64,000 nt of DNA, taken from assembly GCA_037447655.1 (NCBI GenBank), contig JBBHKE010001665.1:62001-126000 (forward strand). Direction: 5' to 3'. Positions 37,441 through 49,048 of this stretch are shown here, in pieces (the stretch's first letter is position 1; every line of letters starts with the position of its first letter). The notes below the pieces were generated by a model. The model was not told where the DNA came from. It saw only the letters and a list, made by a program, of their open reading frames with translations, and searched no databases. The DNA is from Zygnema cylindricum. Its lineage: Eukaryota > Streptophyta > Zygnematophyceae > Zygnematales > Zygnemataceae. The position numbers were made by a program, and so were the translations under genes.

Positions 37441-40400
37441 ATGGGAGGGGGAGAAGATCAGGAAAAAGGGGCTCCGGGATTCGGATTTGAGGAGCAGGGT
37501 AGTTAGGAGACGTTTGCACCGGAGGAAGAAGAGACGTTTGCACCGGAGGAAGAGTCCCTGGTGCCCGAGGAATCAGTCCCTTTTACATTTTCTTTAAACA
37601 TAGAGCACTGGAGGAAGAAGAGACGTTTGCACGGAGGAAGAGTCCCAGGTGCCCGAGGAATCAGTCCCTTTTACATCTCCTTTAAGCATAGAGCAGTTTC
37701 TTAAACGAATGATGCCTCCGGCTGCTCCAGCTGAGACTCCTCCAAAACAGCTCGTGAGGCTACCCACTCCTCCACCTCCGCTTGTCTTTTCTCCCGAGAA
37801 CTTTCCTACCTTATCCGAGGCTACCAAGGCTCGGGCCGTGGAGAAGGTTGAGAAAAAGCCGATATCTCCCAAATCAGGTAGGAAGGGTTTGGCTCATAAT
37901 GAAGCCTGTCCTTGGTCACCCTCCCGAGTTCGGACGCTATACCAGGTCTAAGGCTCCGACAGCTGAAATGTACATAGATCTTGAGATTTTGGCAGACCCT
38001 ACCCGGCCAGGTCGGAACGAAATCTTAGCCCTTCACAATCTCCATGAGTTGAAGGTAAAAAAGGAGTTGGTACAGCGGGTAGCCAGAACCGACAAGGCCA
38101 GGATCGTACACCAAGTGGGAGGTGTCGTTGAGATACTAATCAGTTCGTCCAAGAGCGGCTCTTCGACCTCAGTCCGGAAGCAACAGGGGATGCCCTCAAC
38201 TTCACGCCAGCAGCCGACCTAATCTGTGGACATTACAACCAGCAGACCGTCGAGGGGCAGGGCAACATCTCGGGCCGGGCCGGAGAAGGGAGAAGCTAGC
38301 GGGGGTTACCAGAGCCTAAGAGAGTGCATCGGTTTGATCATCGAGACAACAAGGGCAGGTTTGCTCCCCGACCTAAAGAGGAGTCGTTCTTCCCTTCCGC
38401 CTTAATTTCTCCAAGCTCCCTGTCTCCACCAGCACCGGTTGTTCGACCTTCCGAAGGGTTGTGGCGTTCGAGACCCAGAGACCCCGAAGTACCAGGTTTA
38501 GGGATTGCGGATCTCTCTGGTGTAATGAGCAGCACCTAGAAATTGGTCGACATTTTGCGATCGCAGAGTGAGGCTACGGCAGGGGTCAGACCTTTCACCA
38601 TAGACTTGGAGGCTCTTGAAAAAGAAAGGAAGGAGACACTTGAACAGAAACTGCTTTTCATTTGAGAGGCTAGACGCAGGTCAGGAGGGATTCTTACTGG
38701 ACAGGTAGCTCCTCCTCAGAGGACAGGTCCCTTTGCGGGAGGATAACCTCGGGGTCAAGAAAATCCACCTGCGATGCAGGCTCCAAGGAATTCACCGGGA
38801 CCTAGACCGGAATCTCCTCTTCAGCGGGAAGGGGAGGAAACCACAGGGCCTATCGGAGAGGGGTTGGGTGCAAATTTACCGGGTAACGTTGCAGCCGCTA
38901 GCGCTGAGCATCCTACATTTGTCTCAGTGGGTGGATCTTCCACTGTGGAGGCATTGGTGTAACTACAACCGAATCGGAGACTCCACATTTCCCTCGGACT
39001 GTCCACTCCACCATCACCACCTGTCGCCTCCTCTCCTCCACCATCACCACCTTTAGCCACCTCTCCTTCGCCATCCATTTTTCCTGCTGTCGTAGTTCGT
39101 GGGTCATCGGGCCCACCTGTCTTATCGTACAAACATGACGTCCTCGCCTACTCACCACCTCACCGATTTTCTCCTTCATCCAGCTGAAGAACTCCACCTC
39201 CCGAGACATATAGGAGGCAAACCAGGAGACATACGTCTTTTCCTACCGCGCCCCAGCATCTCCATCTCCGTCTCCGCCGCCGTCAATTCCACAAATGCCT
39301 TTGAACAGACCTCGGCTCCACATCCCATCACTGGAGAGAGTTCTAAGGGAGGAACAATACACTCCTAGATCTAGAGGAGCCCGAAATCCAACCCCTCTTT
39401 TAACAGCAAGACCATCCTCAGTGGGGGCGGGGGATCACAGAAGTTACACCCGCCCGTCCTAGCGGAGGAGAAGGCGGTTCGGATCTAGAAGGTGTAGATC
39501 TAGGAGCAACTTTGTCGGCTCAATTTGTCAGCCCCACCAGACCGGTCTCGCCTCTATTCACTAATCTCGCAGAGGAAGAGAAAGAGATGGGGGACGTTCC
39601 GATCTTTACAGAGGATAGTTCTGGAATAGCTTTTTCTGATTTTGAATTGTTGTGGAAATCTTTCACCCAATCTGAGATCAATAAGTACAGGGGAGGGGTA
39701 ATTCCGGATGACTTCGAAACTACCCTTTTCCCGATGATGGTCAACTATCTCTCTAGGGGAGCCCTAGCCGACTATAAGGAGCGACAACCACTCTTGATGG
39801 CGCTTAGCATCAAGATTTCTGACCCGGTTCCGGATGCGGCAGTTTTGCAAGCAGAGGCAGATTTGGCTGCAGCTGCGGCCGCCGTCACTCCTACCTACAC
39901 CAATGACATGAAATTACAGGAACAGGGGCAAGCTTATATGAACCATCTGCAAGCAATACTAGCCGCCCAAGCTGCCACCAGAATGGTTGCCAACCCCACA
40001 CCCTGCACTACTCTTTTAAACATCTGAAGACTCCTCTACACCGAGAGGAATGAATCTGCTATCAAGGAGTTTACACAATTCTGGTGTCTGAAAAGTGAGA
40101 CACCACAAACTCTTTTTAACAGACTGTCCAGCCTCTGTCAAAAGACGAAACTTTCAAACATCGATCTTCCAGCGATGGCTGTTGTTTTGAAAGCTTTATT
40201 CCTCACCAAGCCTCCTATGTGAGGGGAGTGTCTTCTAAGTACTTAGTTTATTTTGTGGAAGCTTGGTTCAATATGTACCAGATTTAGTGTGACACTAAAC
40301 AGTGAGAGAGTACAATTTGTATCACACTAATGGGACACGCGTCAGCCAATTGAAATGAAACACTCCGCAAGACTCGGTTCTACGACTCAGTTTCACCAGA

Positions 40401-41845
40401 AGACCGAGGTGTCACACAAAGTTTCATCTTGGATAAAACTCCTCAAAGATGGACGGAGGGGATTTGCTGCCGACGGACGCTGGTCAGCCGAGACCACGTT
40501 TATTATTATTCGACGTGTTTTTGTACAGTATAGTGTGATATAACATATCCCTGTTTTGTACATAGACGTGTTTTGTTTGATTAAGGACTTAGTTTACGTT
40601 CATTCTGTATGACATTCCTTGAAATAATCAGGTATCCTTCTTAGATCTGGTAGATATTATTGATGCATGGCTGATATGCCTTCTTACCTTGATTAGGATA
40701 GTGAGTGGCTGCTAGTCTTCAGAAAGATAGATATTTTTGGTATAAGAGTAGGACTTAACCATTTTAGAAGTTAGGAACTTGTTGTATCAAATTATGCTTT
40801 AGCATTTTAATATCTTTGACTGAGAGTTTTTCTCATATCTGTTTGCAGATTTCTATGTAAATTTGCACTTGTGTTCCTCTTTGCATTATTTGCATTATGG
40901 CAGATTCGCATGCCATTTGGTTGCCTAAATGGTCTTTGGTTGTGTTCCAAAGTTGTATGTTTTTCTGATCATCTATGAGAGTTTCTTGCTTGTTTTAATT
41001 ATGTGATGACTACTCTTGCCTCGTCTTCATCTTCAATGGGTGTAGCATCCACAGAGCAACAATGGCCACCAAATATTTCATCGCAGTCCGAAATTCTTTC
41101 GGTCCCAAGGGACAAACTGCACACGATAATTTGATCGCAAGCCATGCCATCGAAGATATCAATCCATCTGCTAAGGAAATTTTGCTTGTCGCTATGAAAC
41201 TAGTGAAGCCAGGGAAAAGGCAGTCACCGCAAAGCCAAGGGAAATTTTGCAGGATTTGCCGGAGAATTGTCTTCGTACAACGATGAGACAGCAGAACTTC
41301 AAGCTTTGCGGAAGCTTAAGGGGAAACATGTGATTGATAGCGGATCAAAACCATCCATTGGAGCCGACGACCGAGTCTTCCTGTACAATTGCCTGAACTG
41401 TCAGCAAATCGGTCATGGGTGGAAGCGCTGCCCACGGAAGCTGAACCCCAAACTTGCCCTAAAGCAAAAGGAATGGGAAAAAGAGAGAGCTAAAAGAACA
41501 AAGAAACAGATTGAACGGAAACAAAGAGGAGGATCGGAAGACAAAACGTCGGTAATCAAGGACAACTACTACCCGACTCCCCAGTCAAAAACTGCCAAAA
41601 TGTCACAAGCTCAGTTGCGACACGTTAAACTCCCAAAAATTGATGATGCGCAGATCTCAAATGAGTTACGGAGCAAATACACCACCGAGGGCTCTAAGTG
41701 TCAGGCTTGCGGTTTCATGGGACACAAGGAGGGGCAATGTTTCAAGAAAAATGGAGTTCCGAAAGAGATGATGCAATATGCTCTGTTTACAGGCGGAGGG
41801 GACACTATCGTGAATCCTCTTCCCTTCCAACTCTTTTCCCCATGA
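37441..41845 (+). pseudogene. gag-like region with two CCHC zinc knuckles
   Basis: Gag packages the element RNA. The reading begins near the ATG at 37441 (MGGGEDQEKG) and runs through acidic and Pro/Ser-rich stretches. A capsid-like block lies at 39512-40218 (DFELLWKSFTQSEINKYRGG). After an interruption at about 40221-41045 it continues to a nucleocapsid part with CLNCQQIGHGWKRC (about 41392) and CQACGFMGHKEGQC (about 41700), both C-x2-C-x4-H-x4-C knuckles. A ~93-bp internal tandem duplication occurs at about 37513-37700. Several frameshifts and stops; non-functional. Confidence 0.75.
40221..41045 (+). mobile_element. Secondary insertion in gag, LTR-like
   Basis: Interrupts gag. It opens with GAGGGGAG followed by TGTCTTCTAAG, like a copia polypurine tract and LTR start, although a frame-shifted gag reading across the first bases is possible. 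Its 3' half matches, in inverse orientation, the insertion at 46703-47780 (shared blocks such as AGTTCCTA...TAAGTCCTA and GGAACACA...CAGAT). Boundaries approximate. Confidence 0.5.
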
Positions 41846-42841
41846 GGACGTCGAACCATAGAAGAACCAGAACTCAAGCCAACAAGTCAAGCCAGACTCA
41901 CACTGGAAAAGATCATCCAACAACAAAGCCAGCAACTGGCCGCGATGAGTGCAGAATTGGAGGCCCTGCGTTTAAGATCTCCCTCTTGGGTTTCGGCTCT
42001 GACGGTCGATCAAAAACTCCAACGGAGAAAACAGGAGTTCCTACAGAAGTTGGCGGAGCTTAAACAAGAATCCACGGCGGGTGGAGATGATGACGATGTT
42101 ATGGGGTGGATATGGAACCACCTAAGGCTCACCATGCTCGTACCTTTTTGTCAAGAGCTTGGAATATGGGTGTGGGAGACAATCGCAAAGAACTTCGCAA
42201 TACCACCTCGGAACAACGGAAAGGACGGCGGAAATTGGCTCAAGGGGACCATAACAAAAAAGTCACGGGCCCACGGTCATTCATTTCCCGGGCAGTGATT
42301 TTGAACAACGACATCGGTCTCGGAATCAAATCCACCAATCTCCCTCCCCCTGCCGTGAAGAAATTACCTCCCGGATTTGAAAATTACAAAACAGGAAATT
42401 ACAAAACGGATAAACTAAGGGAGATGGAAAAACAGGCAAAGGAGGAGGAGAAACGTAAAAATCAAGATTGGTTTAAACGGTATATGGCGGAACGCCCGGA
42501 GGATAAAACACCAAGAACGCTTCCCGAACCGAAATCAGACGATGAAATTGAGGAAGTAGTGGGGGGGGAGCAAGAGAAACTGGAGGAACCGGGTTCCCCC
42601 ATTTTTTTGCCAAAAACTCAACCTCCTTCTTCCAAGCTAGTAGTTATGCTAGTAAGGCACCTCATGCCCTACGCCCTCACACATGTGAAAACATTAGCCT
42701 TGCCCATAACCTGCCTAAAGAAACCATCATTCAGGCACTAGGAGAGGAAATTCAGTCGAGAAAGATGCAAAGAGGCTTGGCAAACCAGCCCAGGTCATTC
42801 ATTTTGTCCGCTGACCCCAAGACCCCTATGGTGGATATGGA

Positions 42842-43260
42842 TTATAAGACGTTATCTGTGGCGCTTATCCTCAACCGGACATGAAATTTCAGAATTAACG
42901 GGTACGGAAGATATGAAGATGTAGTGGTCGACACCGGAGCATTACCCAATTTGATAACTACTTCGGCTTTGCAAAAAATGCCCAAGGAACACCGACGGAA
43001 AATTTTCCCCAGCAACGTATGCCTGAGAACAGCTAGTTGTGGAAACCACCCGGTCCACAGAATTATCAAGGCTATGTTGATTGAATTTTCCCATGACGCG
43101 GGTCAAAGAGTCCAAATCCGGCTTCCCTTCTTTGTGGTAGAAAGTAAGCAGTTTGAAATTCTTCTGGGGATGGCCACCTAGACCAGGTTGAATATGGATT
43201 TAAGTGTGTGGAAGGAGCAATTTACAGTCCGGGACCCTGAAGATCCAAAAGGGGCCCAAG
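42842..43260 (+). pseudogene. Retropepsin-type aspartic protease domain
   Basis: The catalytic signature VVDTGALPNLIT is at about 42924-42960 (DTGA at 42930-42941). The hydrophobic segment with FEILLGMAT at about 43155 matches the retropepsin C-terminal motif (ILG-type). It processes the Gag-Pol polyprotein. It lies upstream of the methyltransferase domain; stops follow. Confidence 0.75.
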
Positions 43261-43580
43261 TGGTCGTACCCCTAGATTTATAGAATCCAGGAAAAACCAA
43301 TGTTCCCGTGTCCGGATGTTATCCTATTTATGCCACCCACTCACCAACAGAACTGCTCGCCAGCGCCCCAGACATCTCCGAGGATATATAACAATTCCGT
43401 ATTTCCAAGGGGTGGGAAAAGGGATACTAGGAAAGATTATTACAGGTATCAACACTTCGGTGGGAAGTGGATCAGTCTTTCTCAACTGCTTTTACCAAGG
43501 ATAAGACTTCCAAACCTTAGTCTGAATCTTCGGAGGTTCAACCCGAAAGACAAAAATTCAATCAACAGGTGGTGTCATTA

Positions 43581-44600
43581 TCAATTTCGGATTCCGGACT
43601 CAGGATACTATCACTTTTCTCTGGAATCAGCTCGGACCTAAAAGTTGTCTTGAAGGCATGATATAAGGTGGAGTCTTATGTAGCCGTGGAGATCTCACCC
43701 GACGCCCGAGTTGTTAGTGAGCACCAACTACATCAGCTTCACCAAATGTATCCCCACCAACTTCCCGTGTCTGCAATCTGTAAAGCTCACCGAAGTTTGC
43801 CCCAAAATGTTGACAACATCCTAGCACCACATTTGGCCATGCTGAAAAGAGTAGATCTGGTAATAGCAGGATGGCCGTGTTTGGGATACTCTTTTACAGG
43901 GAAAGGTGAGGGGCATCAAGACAGCCGAAGCCGAACTTTCTTTCAAATGATCAAATTAATTTCTTGGTTGCAGCAACTTCAAGATACGCTAGTGGGGTAC
44001 GTTTTGGAGAATGTCCACCCGGGAGACGATAAAAGAAAACAGGTCGCCAATAGCTGGAAGCAAGTTACGCAGGTTTTAAGGGCTCCACTTGTTTCGGATG
44101 TAGCACAAATGTGATCTAGAGCTCACTGAGTACGGGCTTACTGGACAAATCTAATCCCATTTTTCGTCCTCCACCAACTCTTACAAAACCACAAAACAGA
44201 TCCCCAGATCACTCTCCAACTGATTCTCGGACCAGGGCGAATGGCCACTCCAGTGACAAAGGTTGATCATCTCCCATTCTTCCCCTACAACAAACAAGAG
44301 GCCCCACGGCAACCACTGCCGACTCTGGTTTCCTTCCCCAACAGCCATGCATATCGAAAGGGAGTGACAAAAATGATATTTGACAACAAAAGTGGAACTT
44401 GGACAACCCCAACGGTCGAGGAACAAGAACAAGCAATGGGATTCCAACCTGCAACAACGGTTGCACCAAGTATTTCAGACCTTCAGAGGTGTAGCCTACT
44501 CGGACATAGCATGATCTGAATGCGGTCACATGGGTGGTAAAACATTCTCTTGCCTTTTCTAGTCTGCAATCTCCTCAGTTAAGGGCTAGTTTCCTACAAG
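43581..44600 (+). pseudogene. DNMT3-like cytosine-C5 DNA methyltransferase domain within pol
   Basis: One reading frame covers nearly the whole catalytic domain. Motif I RILSLFSGISSDL (about 43602-43640) binds S-adenosylmethionine; VAVEISPDA follows. Motif IV AGWPCLGYS has the catalytic Cys codon at 43878-43880, with Leu where most enzymes have Gln or Asn. DSRSRTFFQMIKLI follows; motif VI LENV lies at 44004-44015; a motif VIII-like SRAH.VRAYWTNL at about 44115-44147; and a C-terminal EEQEQAMGF ... RCSLLGHSM (motifs IX/X) before about 44520. In-frame TGA codons at 43659, 44112 and 44127 and a frameshift near 44517 inactivate it. The Arg-rich motif VIII and LLGHS ending resemble DNMT3-type enzymes. 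It sits between protease and reverse transcriptase in the same orientation, so it was expressed as part of pol in the active ancestor. Confidence 0.88.
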
Positions 44601-45099
44601 CTCGAAAGTTGTTAGCAATGCAGGCCACTTTGCAGCTTGAGGGGGGGAGAGAGGAAAAGAGAAAAACTCACAAATTCCATCCAATGGGGGGGAGCAGAGG
44701 CTCGAAAAGTGACAACTTAGCGAAAATTGTCATCAGTAATGTCCTAGCCGAAACGGTAGAGGCAGATCCACCAGTGGGGTTTCATTTCGACATTAACCTC
44801 TAGGGTAGACCGCCGGAAGCTTGGGCTTCTGTTGAGCCGGGGAAAATGGATTGGACCCTGAACAGAAGGCAAGGATTTCCGAAATATTGCCCAAAACAAG
44901 CAGGTATTCTCATGGTCAGCAATAGATGTCGGCATCTACAAAAGAACCCCTTTCCGAATCGATTTAATCGACGAGACGGCTACTGTTTTGGAGAAGTAGT
45001 GTCCTCTCAGCTTCAAGGTGAAGGAATTCACCAGGGCTAAACTCCAGACTTTGGTGAAGCCGGATTGGTTCAGGAAAGCACCGGACTGCATGGGTTCGC

Positions 45100-46290
45100 T
45101 TCACGACAGTTCTCCCTCCGAAGAAGTACTCATCCGGAAAAACTGTAGATTTCCGGATGTGTGGAGACTATCGCATGCTAAACAAGACCACCATCTCTGG
45201 TCGGTATCCGATGCCAACTTCGGAAGAGATATTTGACTCTCTTGCTGCTGCCACTATCTACTCTACTCTGGACATGAATAACGATTTCAACCAGATCGTC
45301 ATTGAACCGAAGCACCGGGAGCGAACAACATTTTGGGCAGGTTCCCAGCGGTATGAATGGATTTACATGCCATTCGGGCTGAAGAATGAACCGTCCAAAT
45401 TCCAACGGTCAATGGACGAAGCGCTCCGAGGAATCGATTGTGCCCGGTGCTATATTGATGATGTGATCATATTCTGAAAGACTTTTGAGGAACACCTGAA
45501 GCATATCCAGATCGTTTTTCGGGCACTCCGAGCAGCGGGCTTGAAATGTCACCCAAGCAAAGGCATTTTTGGGGTGCAGAAAAATCATTTACCACAGAGA
45601 TGAGGTGACTCTCGGGACTTTGGGTCCCCACATGGTCAAGGTGGCAGCCCTTGACGCTCTTCTCCCACCGCAAGAAATCTCGGCCTTTCGCACCTTCCTG
45701 GGCTTGGCCAACTAATATCGGTGGTTTATCCCTGAGTTCAGTAGTCACGCCCAGTCCCTCAATCTGTTATTGCGCAAGGACCAAGAATGACAATGGGTTG
45801 AAGAACAACAGATTGCCTTCTTGTTCTTGAATGATGCTCTGAAACAGCACCCCGTGCTTCGGATGCTTGATCTCTATAAGCCTTTCCTCATTTATAGTGA
45901 TTGGAGCAGGTTTGGATTGGGAGCGATTTTGGCTCAAGTCGATGATGCCGGAGCTGAATATGTGGTGGCTTACCCTAGCCGGACCAATAACCGAGCGGAA
46001 GGAAATTATAGCAGTTACCACGGAGAGCTCCTCTCAACTGTTTGGGCAATCCAACATTTCCGACCTTATTTGTACGGGGTCCATTTCTCCCTTATTACCG
46101 ACCACCAACCCTTGAAATGGATCATGGAAAATAGTAAGTTGACTGGCAAACTTGCCAGATGGGTTCTTATCTTGCAGGAATACGACTTCAGTATTATCCA
46201 CCGGGCAAGGGAAATCCACGTGAATGTCGACGGACTGAGCCGAAATCTCAATCCCTCCACTCTAGATTCCACCGGAGCACGTCACGATGA
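45100..46290 (+). pseudogene. Reverse transcriptase and RNase H
   Basis: RT reading: DYRMLNKTTISGRYPMP, TLDMNNDFNQI, YMPFGLKNEPSKFQ and the catalytic YIDDV (45451-45465), followed by a stop and shifted frames through FEEHLKHIQIVFRAL. RNase H follows at 45880-46250: IYSDWSRFGLGAILAQ, SYHGELLSTVWAIQHFRPYL and TDHQPLKWI, the Ty3-type order. The D of YSDWS corresponds to the first catalytic Asp. Confidence 0.9.
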
Positions 46291-46559
46291 GGATCCGGAG
46301 ATCAGTCTGGGACTTATTCGAGCCTCTTCCGCTTTAATCTGGCTTCCCCGATCTGGGGGGGAACTGTCCACTTTCACGGTGGACCTGGAGGGGCATGCAC
46401 CGATAGGAGCCGGACGAAAAGATATCTGGAATGATCCTGATTCTCTACAATCCATCCAGCAGGGATCTCCTCTTTCCCACTTGGTTGGAGTTCAATTGTC
46501 CCGTGTGCAGACGCGGAAGGGGGCGTATGACTGGGACCGAGGTATTCTCCTCCGGAAAT

Positions 46560-48560
46560 GGGCTGACGGAACGAGGAAAGTGGTTCCTCCCCCCGCAGAT
46601 CGAGAATTGTTGGTGGCACGGGTTGTGTTGTCCATAGCCATTTCTAGCCATGGATTCACCCTCGGAAACACCACAGACTACCCCAAATACAGCCTACTTT
46701 GGATACACACAGAATTCAACAGAATTAACAAAACATGCTGAAACTACATTAAACGATATAATCTAGGCTATATAATAACCTCACAAAGTTTCGGACAAAA
46801 ATAATAAACATAGAGATCACATCATCTATTCAAAGTTGCAGAAAAACAGTCTGCCTGAAATTTGATAAAATAGACAAACTTCACAATGAATTAAAACACA
46901 GACCAGGAACACAATAGGCCTTCAAATCTGTGAAAATATTACGAGTATGGATAGGAACACACATGCAGAATTTCAGACAATTCTGCCAACAGATCTAAGA
47001 GTAACCGTCAGATAAAATTACCAAAAATAACCATAAACAGTTTTGGTCCAAAAAGTTCCTATGTCCTGAAATGACTAAGTCCTACAATATATACACTCAG
47101 GCTTACTCGTAAATGTACGGAGGCATACCAGCCGTACGTAATCTACCATCTACTTAAATTAATGTGAGTATACCCGAATAATTCAAGGTATGTCAGAAAA
47201 TGTAATTCTACACTAATAATTAATGCACAAAAAGACAAAACAATGTTAAATCAAAATATTTACACCGACGCTTCCATAAAATCCGCGTACTGAGTATCAA
47301 CTTGATTATTCACTTGTGGACGAAACCACGTAGTGAGTCGACATCACGTACGTACGGTCCACTTGATACCACGTCATCAAAATTGCGATCCCTTGAAAAT
47401 ATCGCCGTCCGCCCTCCAAATGTACCATGACCCACTTGCCGAAAATAAACCGTACCTTCAAAATCTTTTCCGTACTGAACGTGCGTCCTTTTCCATCCAT
47501 GCCACTTGTCCCATTATGTTCGGTACGTGCGACGTACCATTTCAACCTCGTCGATTATCTAACGTCGGATCGCTTCGCGATCCGCCGTCCATTTCCTATT
47601 TACGCAAACCATACGTTGCAATATAATTCATACGTTTTCTCCCCCAATCCGCAAATACATTCGAACCTCCACATTAAACTTAGTGGGTACTCATGCATTA
47701 CAAATCACATTGAGTACGCACACAACCTTACGTACGAATAAAATGTCATGCATGCACGAAACTAACATTTCAAAACAACAGGTTGCGGACCCAAGTCAAC
47801 CGAATTGTGCAAACTTGCTCTTCTTCTGATCGGGTTAAAGCAACTTTCGACAAAAAAGGTGGAACCGAGCTTCATTCTCTTCCCATCCGGAGGATGTACT
47901 ATCGATGGTCTTTGCATCTGTTGGGGCCTCTTTCGACCAATAGACGGGGAAATCGCTTCGTGTTGGTCATGATCGAACATTTTTATAAATGGATAGAGTT
48001 GGTGGCTTTGCCCCGGAAGGAGTCCAAAGATAATGCAGATGCCTTCCTTCAGAGAGTGTTGTCACAATTTGGAGCGCCAGAGGTTTTGACATATCAAAGA
48101 TATGAATTTGTCGGAGAATTCTAAACCCTTTTGGAGAAATGTCTCATCGACCATCGACTTACCAGTCGCGACCAGCCCCAAGCCGACGGTTTGGTCGAAA
48201 GGTGCGTACAGACACTGAAGCGATCACTACGGAAAGAGGCAGTTGAAGGATATTTAGGGGAGTGGGACAGGCGGGTGTCGTGGATCGCCATGGGATACAA
48301 GTTCAGCCGGCAAGCCTATCTCCATTCCTATAACCCTTGCTTCCTTTTATTTGGACGACATCCCATCCTTCTCGGCGCTGCTTCGGCCCAAGCAGTGGTC
48401 CTCGCGGAGATGGATAATGAAGGGACAGTCGAGAAAATGATCGCTGACACAGCCAAAGTGCTCCACCAAGAGATGCCTCTCGCCATGGGGAATTTACAAA
48501 CAGCGCAGCATCGGGATTATTTATGGTATTCTCAACGCAGGAGCGGGAACTATGTACCTT
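46560..48560 (+). pseudogene. Integrase, interrupted by an insertion
   Basis: The N-terminal zinc-binding half is visible as ELLVARVVLSIAISSHGF near 46600; the second half (VNRIVQTC) resumes at 47780 after an insertion. The catalytic core includes WSLHLLGPLSTNRRGNRFVL (DLLGP expected, H replaces D), VMIEHFYKWIE, SQFGAPEVLT and QADGLVERCVQTLKRSLR, which holds the conserved Glu. Integrase inserts the cDNA into the host genome. Frames shift at 48120. Confidence 0.85.
46703..47780 (-). mobile_element. Secondary insertion in integrase, related to the gag insertion, opposite orientation
   Basis: Splits the integrase zinc-finger region. The plus-strand block CAAAAAGTTCCTATGTCC...AAGTCCTAC is the inverse of sequence near 40745-40795, and GGAACACACATGCAG...CAACAGATC is the inverse of sequence near 40850-40890. 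It probably is a solo LTR or retroposon of the same family; boundaries approximate. Confidence 0.5.
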
Positions 48561-48788
48561 GATAATGTCGATTCATGCCTAGAGACTTAGTGTATCGGAT
48601 GCAGCAAAAAAAGGACACGTTAGATATTTTTGCCTGGCGGGTGATTTTAAAAGTGGTGGAGGTTTCCAATAAAGGGGTCCTTACCTTGGAAGGAAAGGAT
48701 GGCCAGAGAATCAAGGAGAATCTGATCAATGTAGCCCCTTGCCACCTTCGAGGTTTTGAAGACGAACCCACTTTCCATCTAGCTTACT

Positions 48789-48990
48789 TTGCCGACCCTC
48801 CTTCCTGCTCTTCGGACTGCACGTCGTCTTCCTCACCGGGTCTTGTCTTGGTCTGTGACAAATGCAGCCAATGCTGGCATGCAACATGTATCCCCACCTC
48901 TTAGGAACCACAAACCCAACCCCAAGGTACTTGGTTTTGTGGGAACTGGAACCACACACCCAACCCCAAGGTACTTGGTTTTGTGGGAAC
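48789..48990 (+). pseudogene. PHD-like zinc finger at the C-terminus of integrase/pol
   Basis: Reads CSSDC ... LVCDKCSQCWHATC ... GTWFCGNC, giving the C4-H-C3 spacing core of a PHD finger (CDKC, WH.xC, then W-F-C-x2-C). PHD fingers read histone H3 tails. It occupies the place where chromoviruses carry a chromodomain. A TAG lies in the middle at 48902, and a 44-bp tandem duplication (48904-48991) repeats the last part. Confidence 0.65.
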
Positions 48991-49033
48991 TGTGAATTGG
49001 GCAGGTGAAATTATATCTTAGTCAGGGTGGACT

Positions 49034-49047
49034 AAGAGGGGGGGAAA
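49034..49047 (+). promoter_or_regulatory. Polypurine tract (plus-strand primer site)
   Basis: AAGAGGGGGGGAAA directly precedes TTGGGATATC, the start of LTR segment b, as expected for the plus-strand primer of an LTR retrotransposon. Confidence 0.75.
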
Positions 49048-49048
49048 T

